Assembly (NCBI RefSeq): GCF_018129995.1
Contig: NZ_JAFCKS010000005.1
Span: 124,001-188,000, forward strand
Direction: 5' to 3'
Origin: Bradyrhizobium sp. SZCCT0153
GTDB lineage: Bacteria > Pseudomonadota > Alphaproteobacteria > Rhizobiales > Xanthobacteraceae
Length of the DNA: 64,000 bases
The translations under genes and the position numbers were made by a program. Every line of letters starts with the position of its first letter. Positions within the stretch are counted from its first letter, which is position 1. The notes below the pieces were generated by a model that saw only the letters and a program-made list of their open reading frames with translations, searched no databases and was not told the origin of the DNA. Shown here piece by piece: positions 54,089 to 61,856 of this stretch.

Positions 54089-55134
54089 GGGAAGACCTCG
54101 TGAAACTCCGCATGCGCCTGCTCGAAATCCTCCAGACGGCCGATGTCGAGCCAGTATTCGCGGATCGGATAGACCGCGACGCGCCCCTGGCCGGCGATCA
54201 CGCGCTCCAGCACGGTCGGCATGTCGATCGGGACGCCGGGTGCGACGTGGCGAAAGACGGAGCTGCCGATCACATAGATGCCGGCACTGACGAACCAGCT
54301 CTCGGTCGGCTTCTCGCGGATGGCGTCGAGGAAGCCCTCCGACGTGGAAACCACGCCATACGGTACGTGCACCTTGTGCTCGCGCACGGCCATCGTGGCT
54401 TCCGCCGGTGTTCCATTGTGGAAGTCGAGAAGAGCCCCGTAATTGATCGTGGTGAGAATGTCGCCGTTGGTGACGATCATCGGCACAGCCGGGGGCGTCG
54501 GGAAGAGTCCGAGCGCGCCAGCGGTCCCCAGACGTTCCGCTTCGTGCACGTACTGGATACTGGCGCCGAAGGCGGCGCCGTCGGCAAAATAGTCCTTGAT
54601 GGTCTCGGCCTTGTAATTGACCGAGATGAAGATGTTGCCGAAACCCTGCTGCACGACATTGCGGACGATCGTCTCGAGCAGCGGTCGGCCGCCGACATTG
54701 AGCATCGGCTTCGGCACCTCGCGCGTCAGCGCGCCCAGGCGTTCGCCGAGGCCGCCCGCCATGATCAGGACCGGGTTGGGATAGTGGCGCGGTTCGAGCA
54801 ACTCATCGAGCGTCTCGACCAGGATCAGATGGCCGCCCTCGTCGACGAGCGGGAGCTGCTTGATCGACTTCTGCCGCATCAGCTGCAGGCGATCCTCGCG
54901 CGGCAACGTCGCAGGAGCCGACACCGGCGCACGGTTCATGATGTCGGTCGCGAGTCCGGCAAGCGGGATGCCGCGCAGCAGTCCGCGCCTCACGTCACCG
55001 TCGGTGACCACGCCCAGAAGGCGATTCTGGTCGTCGAGCACGAGCGCAATCTGAATGCTTCCGCTCTCGATGGCGGCAATGGCCTCGCCCACGGTCGCCT
55101 GCGTTCCAACGACGGCCTTACGCCAGGATTTCAT
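54085..55134 (-). CDS. ptmE: CBS-domain sugar-1-phosphate nucleotidyltransferase, PtmE-like
   Basis: A 349-residue protein with two domains. Residues about 8-115 form a CBS pair (ALVLDDQNRLLGVVTDGDVR and KQLPLVDEGG). Residues about 120-345 are a nucleotidyltransferase with VLIMAGGLGERLGALTREVPKP, NGDILT and EYWLDIG. In Campylobacter, PtmE of this architecture makes GDP-glucosamine for the GDP-linked legionaminic route. The CBS pair may sense nucleotides. First gene of the ptmE-ptmA run; divergent from legH. Confidence 0.85.
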   Translation of the reverse strand: MKSWRKAVVGTQATVGEAIAAIESGSIQIALVLDDQNRLLGVVTDGDVRRGLLRGIPLAGLATDIMNRAPVSAPATLPREDRLQLMRQKSIKQLPLVDEGGHLILVETLDELLEPRHYPNPVLIMAGGLGERLGALTREVPKPMLNVGGRPLLETIVRNVVQQGFGNIFISVNYKAETIKDYFADGAAFGASIQYVHEAERLGTAGALGLFPTPPAVPMIVTNGDILTTINYGALLDFHNGTPAEATMAVREHKVHVPYGVVSTSEGFLDAIREKPTESWFVSAGIYVIGSSVFRHVAPGVPIDMPTVLERVIAGQGRVAVYPIREYWLDIGRLEDFEQAHAEFHEVFP

Positions 55135-55332
55135 GGCAATCTGCCTCGTATCCGCCGGATGTCGGGGGGCCGCCCACGGCTTGAGTGTGCTATATCGCGG
55201 CTGCGAGACGCGGCGTCAACCCCAACGGGGTTTCCTCCGGCCGCCCGTTAACCTCAGCTTTTTGCGGTCCGAATCGACGGTTTGAAGACCCGCCGTTCGG
55301 CCGTTAAGGTTGTCCCGCGCAGGGGAATCGGC
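55135..55332. promoter_or_regulatory. divergent promoter region of ptmE and legH
   Basis: This 198-base gap separates two divergent genes and must carry promoters for both. A T/A-poor sequence with GGCCGCCCGTTAAC and CGGCCGTTAAGG near 55240-55310 forms a loose repeat of CCGTTAA. No clear hexamers were assigned. Confidence 0.4.
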
Positions 55333-55944
55333 ATGGATGATCTCATCATCATAGGCGGCGGCGAGCACGCCTTCATGGTCTACGAGGCGGCGCTGTTGTC
55401 CGGCCGGTTCAAGGTCGTCGGCTTCCTCGATCGCCAGCCTGCAACACTGGGCGACATCAGCTATCTTGGAACCGACGACGCTGCGCCGACCCATCCGGAT
55501 GCAGCCTTCGTGTTGGGGATCGGAACGATGCAGGCGGGGCCCGCCCGCCGCCAGATGATCGGCCGCTTGCAGGTCAAGCGCTGGGCGTCCGTCATTCACC
55601 CGCGCGCGATCGTCTCGCCGTCGGCAACCGTCGGCGCGGGCAGCGTCATCATGCCGGGCGCGATCGTCAATGCGCGCAGCATGATCGGCAATCATTGCAT
55701 CATCAATTCCGGTGCCATCGTCGAGCACGACGTTCGCATTGGTCACTGCACGCACCTGTCGCCTGGAACCGTGGTCGGCGGAGGCGCCGAGATCGGCGAC
55801 AATTGTTTTGTCGGTCTCGGTAGCCGCGTGCGCGATCACATCTCCATCGGCAACGATACTCTGATCGCGATGGGATCGGTCGTGACCGGCTCATGGCCGC
55901 ATGGGTCGGTGCTGCGCGGGGTGCCGGCGAAGCCGCGTCGTTAG
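55333..55944 (+). CDS. legH: NeuD/LegH-like sugar O/N-acetyltransferase (left-handed beta-helix)
   Basis: A 203-residue acetyltransferase. The N-terminal [20 protein letters not shown] domain binds the sugar nucleotide. The C-terminal hexapeptide helix ([40 protein letters not shown]) binds acetyl-CoA. The catalytic His is likely in [11 protein letters not shown]. It would acetylate the 4-amino group before LegG. It is the only plus-strand gene in the locus and its stop overlaps the legI stop by three bases. AGGGGA precedes the ATG. Confidence 0.82.
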   Translation: MDDLIIIGGGEHAFMVYEAALLSGRFKVVGFLDRQPATLGDISYLGTDDAAPTHPDAAFVLGIGTMQAGPARRQMIGRLQVKRWASVIHPRAIVSPSATVGAGSVIMPGAIVNARSMIGNHCIINSGAIVEHDVRIGHCTHLSPGTVVGGGAEIGDNCFVGLGSRVRDHISIGNDTLIAMGSVVTGSWPHGSVLRGVPAKPRR

Positions 55945-57008
55945 ACCGGATCGTCCGGCTCGAGCGCGCGCGGCGCTGCCGTTCCGATCAGCGACCAGTA
56001 GTCGATCGGCGGCCGGCCCCCGCCAGGACGCTTGGCGGTGATGTCGGTCGGGCCGATGGTCTCGCCGGCCTTCAGCGCACGCGCCGCCACGATGCTCTTG
56101 CGCGCGACCGGCACGTTTCTGATCTCGGACTCTTTCGGCGCCTTCAAGCCGTCGCCGAGTGCACGCTCAACATTGCGGATGGCCGCAACCATTTGCTTGA
56201 AGTCGCCCGGCTCCAGCGAGGCTGCGTGGTCTGGGCCCGGGGCGTTGCGATCGAGCGTCAGGTGCTTTTCGATCGTGGTGGCGCCGAGCGCGACCGCGGC
56301 GATTGAAACCTCGAAGCCGTCGGTGTGATCGGAATAACCGACCGGGAGCTGGAACGCGGAGCGCATCGTCGCCATCGCGGCGAGATTTACGTCGGCGATG
56401 GGGCAGGGATATTCGGTCGTGCAATGGAGCAGGCTGACGTGCCGCGCCAGCGCGGTGCGTGCCGCCGGATCGCGCCACGCCGCGCGGAAGGAAGCGCTGC
56501 CGGGCGGATCGTTGTGCTGGCCGTAGCCATGAGCCAGCACGCCGAGCGCGTCCTCGATCTCGCCGAGCGTCGCCATGCCGGTCGACAGGATCAGCACCGC
56601 ACCGGCCTTCGCGGCCGCATGCAGCAGCGGCGCATTGGTGAGATCGCCCGATCCGATCTTGATGCGCGGCAACTTGAGCGACAGCAGGAAAGCGAGCGAA
56701 GCGTCGTCGAACGGTGTCGACAGGAATTCGATGCCGCGCTCCCTGGCGCGCGCGATCAGGGTGTGGTGTGCGGCTTGCGGCAGTTCGAGCCGTTCCAGCA
56801 TGGCAAGCTGGCTCTCGGCGGCGTTCGTGGTGCGCTGCTGATAGTCGGCCTTCTTTGCCGCACCGCCCGCCAATGCCTTCGCATTGAAGGTCTGGAACTT
56901 GACGACGTCCGCGCCGGCGTCGGCGGCGGCGTCGACCAGCGCCAGCGCCTTCTCCAGGCTGCCGTCATGATTGACGCCGGCTTCCGCGATGATCAGCGTG
57001 TGCGTCAT
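55941..57008 (-). CDS. legI: N-acetylneuraminate/legionaminate synthase
   Basis: A 355-residue NeuB-family enzyme. The TIM-barrel domain begins [20 protein letters not shown], with [34 protein letters not shown] and HCTTEYPCP. The C-terminal SAF (antifreeze-like) domain occupies about 290-350. It condenses phosphoenolpyruvate with the hexose from LegG. It overlaps legG upstream (ATGA) and is convergent with legH. Confidence 0.92.
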   Translation of the reverse strand: MTHTLIIAEAGVNHDGSLEKALALVDAAADAGADVVKFQTFNAKALAGGAAKKADYQQRTTNAAESQLAMLERLELPQAAHHTLIARARERGIEFLSTPFDDASLAFLLSLKLPRIKIGSGDLTNAPLLHAAAKAGAVLILSTGMATLGEIEDALGVLAHGYGQHNDPPGSASFRAAWRDPAARTALARHVSLLHCTTEYPCPIADVNLAAMATMRSAFQLPVGYSDHTDGFEVSIAAVALGATTIEKHLTLDRNAPGPDHAASLEPGDFKQMVAAIRNVERALGDGLKAPKESEIRNVPVARKSIVAARALKAGETIGPTDITAKRPGGGRPPIDYWSLIGTAAPRALEPDDPV

Positions 57009-58183
57009 GGCCGCGCTCCACTTGCCGGAAGATCGTAAAAGCCCTTCGCCAGAAGCTGCCTGAAATCGGGGATGGCGGCGACGATGTCGGCAAATCGCCG
57101 GCTGGATTCGCCGTCGCCGTAAGGGTTGGCGGTGGCTTGGAGGCCGCGCTGCAGTCCCGCCGACATGGCGGCGGCGATCGCGTTGCGCTCGGGCGCCGCG
57201 TGAAATACCGAGGCCGCGCGTTCGCGTCCCTTCTGACGGTCGCCGATATCGACCGTGGGAACGCCGAAGGAGGGTGCTTCGAGCAGGCCGCTCGAGGAAT
57301 TGCCGATCACCAGGTCTACCTGGCTCATCAGGCTGAGATAGCGGAGCTGCCCAAGCGAGGCGACCGCGATCGTGTTCGGCCGGCCAGCTGCAAAAGCCTC
57401 GATCCGGGTGTTCAATGCGCGGCCCTCGGCATCGGCGTTGGCGAGGGTGAACACGAGACGAAAAGCGGGATCGAGCGTCGATAGGGCCGCGAACAGCTCA
57501 TTCAGCTCGGCCACCGAGCGCCCGGCCTCGATCGTGACGGGATGGAACGTGACGAGCGCATTGCGTTCGCCGAGCGGTATCCCGACCGCGCGGCCGATGC
57601 CGTCGCGGTCCATCAGGGCGAGATGCTTGATGGCGTCGATGCCGACCGAGCCGATGGTGTGAATGCGCGACGGATGCTCGCCGAGCTGAATCAGCCGCTG
57701 GGTCGAGCCCCGATTGCTGGTGAAATGCAGATGCGACATCTTGCTGATGGCGTGACGAATGGACTCGTCGACCGCGCCCTCGGTGACATCGCCGCCGAAC
57801 AGATGCGCCATCGGCAGCCGCATGAACATCGCCGCCTGCGCGGCCGCGAACATCTCGAAACGGTCGCCGAGCACGACCACGAGATCCGGCCGTAGCCGGG
57901 TGAAAGCATCGGCAAAGCCGATCACGCCGAGCCCCACCGATTTCGCGACGCCGGCACCGGTGTCGCTGCTGAGCAGCGTCTCGACCCGCTCGTCGACCTC
58001 GAACCCCTCGTCGCGGATAGCGTTGAAGGTATAGCCGAACTCCGGCGCCAGATGCATGCCGGTGGCGACCAGCTGAAGCGTCAAGCCGGGCGTCTCGCGG
58101 ATTGCGCGCATCGGCCAGACCAGCAGCCCGAAATCGGCGCGGCTACCGGTGACGAAGCAGATTTTTCGCGCGCCGCTATTCAT
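57005..58183 (-). CDS. legG: hydrolysing sugar-nucleotide 2-epimerase (NeuC/LegG)
   Basis: A 392-residue GT-B-fold epimerase. CFVTGSRADFGLLVWPMRAI and VVLGDRFEMFAAAQAAMFM are typical of the hydrolysing group, with AHLFGGDVTEGAVDESIRHA and GNSSSGLLEAPSFG. It releases the 2-epimerised sugar from the nucleotide. Presence of this enzyme rather than a PseG is what points to legionaminic acid instead of pseudaminic acid. It overlaps legC by eight bases. Confidence 0.91.
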   Translation of the reverse strand: MNSGARKICFVTGSRADFGLLVWPMRAIRETPGLTLQLVATGMHLAPEFGYTFNAIRDEGFEVDERVETLLSSDTGAGVAKSVGLGVIGFADAFTRLRPDLVVVLGDRFEMFAAAQAAMFMRLPMAHLFGGDVTEGAVDESIRHAISKMSHLHFTSNRGSTQRLIQLGEHPSRIHTIGSVGIDAIKHLALMDRDGIGRAVGIPLGERNALVTFHPVTIEAGRSVAELNELFAALSTLDPAFRLVFTLANADAEGRALNTRIEAFAAGRPNTIAVASLGQLRYLSLMSQVDLVIGNSSSGLLEAPSFGVPTVDIGDRQKGRERAASVFHAAPERNAIAAAMSAGLQRGLQATANPYGDGESSRRFADIVAAIPDFRQLLAKGFYDLPASGARP

Positions 58184-59375
58184 CGCGGACCCTGATGCTG
58201 GCGCTGCTGGGCAGGTTGATCAACCGCCGTTCGATGGATTCGGCGGTCGAAAGATCGCCGCGCGGATTTTGCGCGAACATCGGCAATTTGTGCATCAAGG
58301 TCCAGGCCGGTCGCGCGCCGAAGCCGGCGTCGTTGAGCGCGGCGAGCAGGTCGTCGCGCCGATCGGCATTATTCTCGTCGAGCAGGATCGCGTTCAGCCA
58401 GTAATTGCTCGTGGTGTCCTTTGGCTCGCGCGAGAAGCGGATGCCGGGAATATCCGAGAAGGCACGTTCATAGGCCAAGGCAAGCTTGCGCTTGCTCGCC
58501 AGAAAACCGTCGAGCTGCTCGAGCTGGGCGCAGCCGAGCGCGGCATTCAGGTTGGGCAGCCGGTAATTGAAGCCGATTTCGTCATGCACGAAGGCCCATT
58601 TGTGCGGCAGCTTCGCGGTGGTGGTGAGATGCTTGGCGCGGCGCCCCAGTTCCTCATCATTGGTGAGGATGGCGCCGCCGCCGCCGGTGGTGACGATCTT
58701 GTTGCCGTTGAAGCTCAGCGCCGCGAGCCGCGCCTGCGATCCGACGGCGCGACCCTTGTAGGTCGAGCCCAGCGATTCCGCGGCGTCCTCCACCAGCGCA
58801 ATGCCCCAGTCGCGGGCGATAGCGCTGATCTCGTCGAGCTCGACCGGATGCCCGAACGTGTGCATCGGCGTGATCGCGGCGATGCGGCGTCCGGTCTCGC
58901 GGTTGATCGCCCCCTTGGCGGTCCGCTCGCCGATGGCATCAAGCCGCGCGGCGAGTGCGCGCGCATCCATGCCGAGCGTGACGAGCGAGCTGTCGACGAA
59001 ATGCGGCGTTGCGCCGCAATAGGCAATCGCATTGGTCGTCGCGATGAAGGTCAGGGCCGGCGAGATGACCTCGTCGCCGGGCTCGACGCCGGCGAGGCGG
59101 AAGCAGGCATGCAGCGCGGCGGTACCGTTGACGACGGCCACCGCACGCCTGGCGCCGGTGGTTTCCTCGAGCATGCGCTCGAACCGGTCGACGAACGGCC
59201 CGACCGAGGACACAAAGGTGCTCTTGATGCACTCTTCGAGATAGGCGATTTCGTTGCCGGCGAACACCGGCTCGTGCAGGCCGAGGATTCCGTTGGGCGT
59301 TCCCACGGCACGCCGTACGGCGTCGACGATCGCCTTTGGCTCGAAATCCGACCTGGTCAGGGGACTGTCCACCAT
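58176..59375 (-). CDS. legC: LegC-type sugar-nucleotide aminotransferase
   Basis: A 399-residue DegT/DnrJ/EryC1 enzyme. The PLP lysine is K226 in FNGNKIVTTGGGG; the cofactor Asp lies in ALVEDAAESLGS. The opening LHEPVFAGNEIAYLEECI and the FVSSVGPFVDRFE block match LegC-type enzymes. It aminates the 4-keto product of LegB. It starts five bases from the legB stop and overlaps legG. Confidence 0.88.
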   Translation of the reverse strand: MVDSPLTRSDFEPKAIVDAVRRAVGTPNGILGLHEPVFAGNEIAYLEECIKSTFVSSVGPFVDRFERMLEETTGARRAVAVVNGTAALHACFRLAGVEPGDEVISPALTFIATTNAIAYCGATPHFVDSSLVTLGMDARALAARLDAIGERTAKGAINRETGRRIAAITPMHTFGHPVELDEISAIARDWGIALVEDAAESLGSTYKGRAVGSQARLAALSFNGNKIVTTGGGGAILTNDEELGRRAKHLTTTAKLPHKWAFVHDEIGFNYRLPNLNAALGCAQLEQLDGFLASKRKLALAYERAFSDIPGIRFSREPKDTTSNYWLNAILLDENNADRRDDLLAALNDAGFGARPAWTLMHKLPMFAQNPRGDLSTAESIERRLINLPSSASIRVRDE

Positions 59376-59379
59376 CGCC

Positions 59380-60399
59380 TCAGACGTTGTAGACGTCAGC
59401 CTTGTAGCGGCTGAGATTAGCGGGATTGGTGAACCAGTCGACCGTCTTGACCATGCCGCGGCGCATGCCGTCGACGCCGCCGAATTCAGGGCTCCAGCCG
59501 AGTTGCTGGCGTGCCCTGGAATTGTCGGCCCAGAGCCGTTCGACCTCGCTGTTGGCCGGACGCAGGCGCGCCTCGTCGGTCTCGATTTCGATGCTCGCCC
59601 CCATGACGTCGGCGATCATCTGCGCGGTCGCGCCGACCGAGATCTCGAAGCCGCTGCCGAGATTGATGGTCTGGCCGACGACTTGCTCGGCAGGCGCCGT
59701 AAGGCCCGCGATCAGGCCGCGCGCTGTGTCGGTGACGAACGAGAAATCGCGCGTCGGGGTGACGGCGCCGAGGCGGATGGTCCGCTTGCCGGTGGCGATC
59801 TGGCTGATGATTGTCGGGATTACCGCGCGCGCCGATTGTCGCGGGCCAAAGGTGTTGAACGGGCGGATCACCACGACAGGCATGTCGAATGAAGCCTGGA
59901 ACGACAGCGCCATCTGGTCGGAGGCGATCTTCGAGGCCGAATAGGGAGACTGTCCGACCAGCGGATGGCTCTCCTTGATCGGAACGGTCTGGGCCGTGCC
60001 GTAGACCTCGCTGGTCGAGGTCTGCACGAAGCGGCGCGCGCCGGCCATGCGCGCGGCCTGGAGTACGTTCACGGTGCCACGCACATTGGTTTCGACATAG
60101 GAGTCGGGCGCGACATAGGAGAAGGGGATCGCGATCAGCGCCGCCAGATGCAGCACGTCGGTGCAGCCGCTCGCAGCCCCAATCATGAAGTGCGGATCGC
60201 GGATGTCGCCGGACACGACCTCCACCGACGTCATGATGTCGGCCGCTACGGTGTCGAGCCAGCCCCAGGAGTTGAAGGAGTTGTAGTAGACGACCGCTTT
60301 GACGCGGGCCCCGGCTTTCACCAGCTCTTCGACGACATGCGAACCGATGAAGCCGTCGCTGCCGGTAACGAGGACGCGGGCGTCCCTCAGATCTGCCAT
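59380..60399 (-). CDS. legB: LegB-type sugar-nucleotide 4,6-dehydratase
   Basis: A 339-residue extended SDR. It has VLVTGSDGFIGSHVVEEL, the catalytic TSTSEVYG and YSASK, and VVIRPFNTFGPRQ. It would convert GDP- or UDP-GlcNAc to the 4-keto-6-deoxy sugar, the first committed step. The ATG at 60399 fits the conserved N terminus MADLRDARVLV; the frame is open upstream. A 132-base gap separates it from the upstream gene, so it may have its own promoter. Confidence 0.9.
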   Translation of the reverse strand: MADLRDARVLVTGSDGFIGSHVVEELVKAGARVKAVVYYNSFNSWGWLDTVAADIMTSVEVVSGDIRDPHFMIGAASGCTDVLHLAALIAIPFSYVAPDSYVETNVRGTVNVLQAARMAGARRFVQTSTSEVYGTAQTVPIKESHPLVGQSPYSASKIASDQMALSFQASFDMPVVVIRPFNTFGPRQSARAVIPTIISQIATGKRTIRLGAVTPTRDFSFVTDTARGLIAGLTAPAEQVVGQTINLGSGFEISVGATAQMIADVMGASIEIETDEARLRPANSEVERLWADNSRARQQLGWSPEFGGVDGMRRGMVKTVDWFTNPANLSRYKADVYNV

Positions 60400-60531
60400 G
60401 CCGGACCCCAAAAGGCGATTAAGCCAGCGTTCGCAACAAGATGGCGCTATAGCACACTGGCGCTCGCGTGCAACAGAACACCGCCGGACATCCGCCAAAT
60501 GCCGGGGGATGCAGCGCTTTTGGGCGCGCCT

Positions 60532-61755
60532 CTAGACGTTCCCGGTCGGAGCCAGTCGCTGCTTCACGAACACTTCCAGATTTCCGCCCTCGAACAGATG
60601 GCCCGCAAGGCCTGCGGCCCGCGCCGCTTCCATGTCGCTGTCCTTGTCTCCGATCACCATGCTGCGCGTCATGTCCACCGGGAAACGCTGCGCGAGATCG
60701 GTGATCATGCCGGGCGCCGGCTTACGCCGGTCGCTGGTGCGGCAATAGTGCGCGACGGTGCCGTCGGGGTGATCGGGGCAATACTCGAACGCGTCGATAT
60801 GGGCGCCGACCAGCGCCATCTGGTCTGCCATCCAGCGGTGCAGGGCGACGACGTGATGCTCCTCGTAGTAGCCGCGTGCGACGCCGGATTGATTGGTGAT
60901 GACGAAGGCGAAGTAGCCGGCGTCGTTGACGGCCTTCACGGCCTCGCGTGCGCCCTCGATCCATTCGAGCTTATGGGTCTCGAAGGTGTATCCAGAATCG
61001 TGGTTGAGCACCCCGTCGCGATCGAAGAATACGGCGGGGCGCCGTAGCTTCTCGCTCAGCTCGCGGTCGGCGCGCGCGAAATCATCGGGTATGCCGATGT
61101 CGATGAAATAGCCACGATAGGCCGTGCCGCGCAACTGGCCGGACTTGACGAGACCGGGGAATACGTCCTGCTCGAGCGAGGCCGGAAGCGTCGCAATGTC
61201 GGTGAGAATGGACCTGTCCACGACGTAGATGCCGGCATTGACCGGCCCCGTGGCGCCTGCACCCGGGGCGATGAAGTCACGCACCACGTCGCCGTCGAGA
61301 ACGACCCGGCCGTACCGATCTCCGACGACGCCGTCGCGCAGTGCCATGTGAATGCGCCCATCCTGCGCGCGCGCGATCAGATCGAGCAGGTTGAAGTCAA
61401 ACAGCGAGTCGCCATTGAGCAGCAGGAATCGTTGATGCAGCAGGTCGCGTGCATGCACGAGCGCGCCGCCGGTGCCGAGCGGCTCGGTCTCGCGCGACAC
61501 GATGATTCGCGTCCGTCCCCTGGCGGCCGCGGCGTAGTGCGTCTCGACGATCTCCGACTTGTGGCCTGCAAGCAGGAGAATTTCATCGAACACGCCATGG
61601 CGTACGAGCTCGTCGATCAGCGCGTCGAGAAACGGGCGTCCGCCGATCTCGAGCATCGGCTTCGGAACCAGCCTGGTACGTTCGCCCAGCCGTGTGCCCA
61701 GCCCGCCGACGAGGATGACGGCCTGCCTCAGCATGGAGGGGTTGTTTTGCGACAT
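60532..61755 (-). CDS. nucleotidyltransferase fused to GmhB-like HAD phosphatase
   Basis: A 407-residue two-domain protein. Residues about 10-235 are a sugar-1-phosphate nucleotidyltransferase (VILVGGLGTRLGERTRLVPK; NGDSLFDFN; GYFIDIGIP). Residues about 243-395 are an HAD-IIIA phosphatase (FFDRDGVLNHD, ITNQSGVARG, RKPAPGM, VIGDKDSD). The order matches heptose-type D-glycero-D-manno-heptose activation modules. The GmhB zinc motif is incomplete: C-P-D-H is present, but the second Cys pair reads S-D-R. The substrate may be heptose or another sugar phosphate. Confidence 0.83.
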   Translation of the reverse strand: MSQNNPSMLRQAVILVGGLGTRLGERTRLVPKPMLEIGGRPFLDALIDELVRHGVFDEILLLAGHKSEIVETHYAAAARGRTRIIVSRETEPLGTGGALVHARDLLHQRFLLLNGDSLFDFNLLDLIARAQDGRIHMALRDGVVGDRYGRVVLDGDVVRDFIAPGAGATGPVNAGIYVVDRSILTDIATLPASLEQDVFPGLVKSGQLRGTAYRGYFIDIGIPDDFARADRELSEKLRRPAVFFDRDGVLNHDSGYTFETHKLEWIEGAREAVKAVNDAGYFAFVITNQSGVARGYYEEHHVVALHRWMADQMALVGAHIDAFEYCPDHPDGTVAHYCRTSDRRKPAPGMITDLAQRFPVDMTRSMVIGDKDSDMEAARAAGLAGHLFEGGNLEVFVKQRLAPTGNV

Positions 61756-61856
61756 CGGTTAAGCCGTCGGACGAGCAAGTTTCATTCCCAACGTCCATAC
61801 CGTGCCGCCGATCTCGGCGCCAGATGCGCTTTCATCGCGACGGAGAATGCCGAAGG

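Noticed and set aside
51647-60399. Pseudaminic or neuraminic acid pathway as the main reading
   Set aside because: No PseG or PseH-like gene is seen, and a pathway with LegB/LegC plus a hydrolysing epimerase does not fit simple NeuA-B-C synthesis from UDP-GlcNAc.
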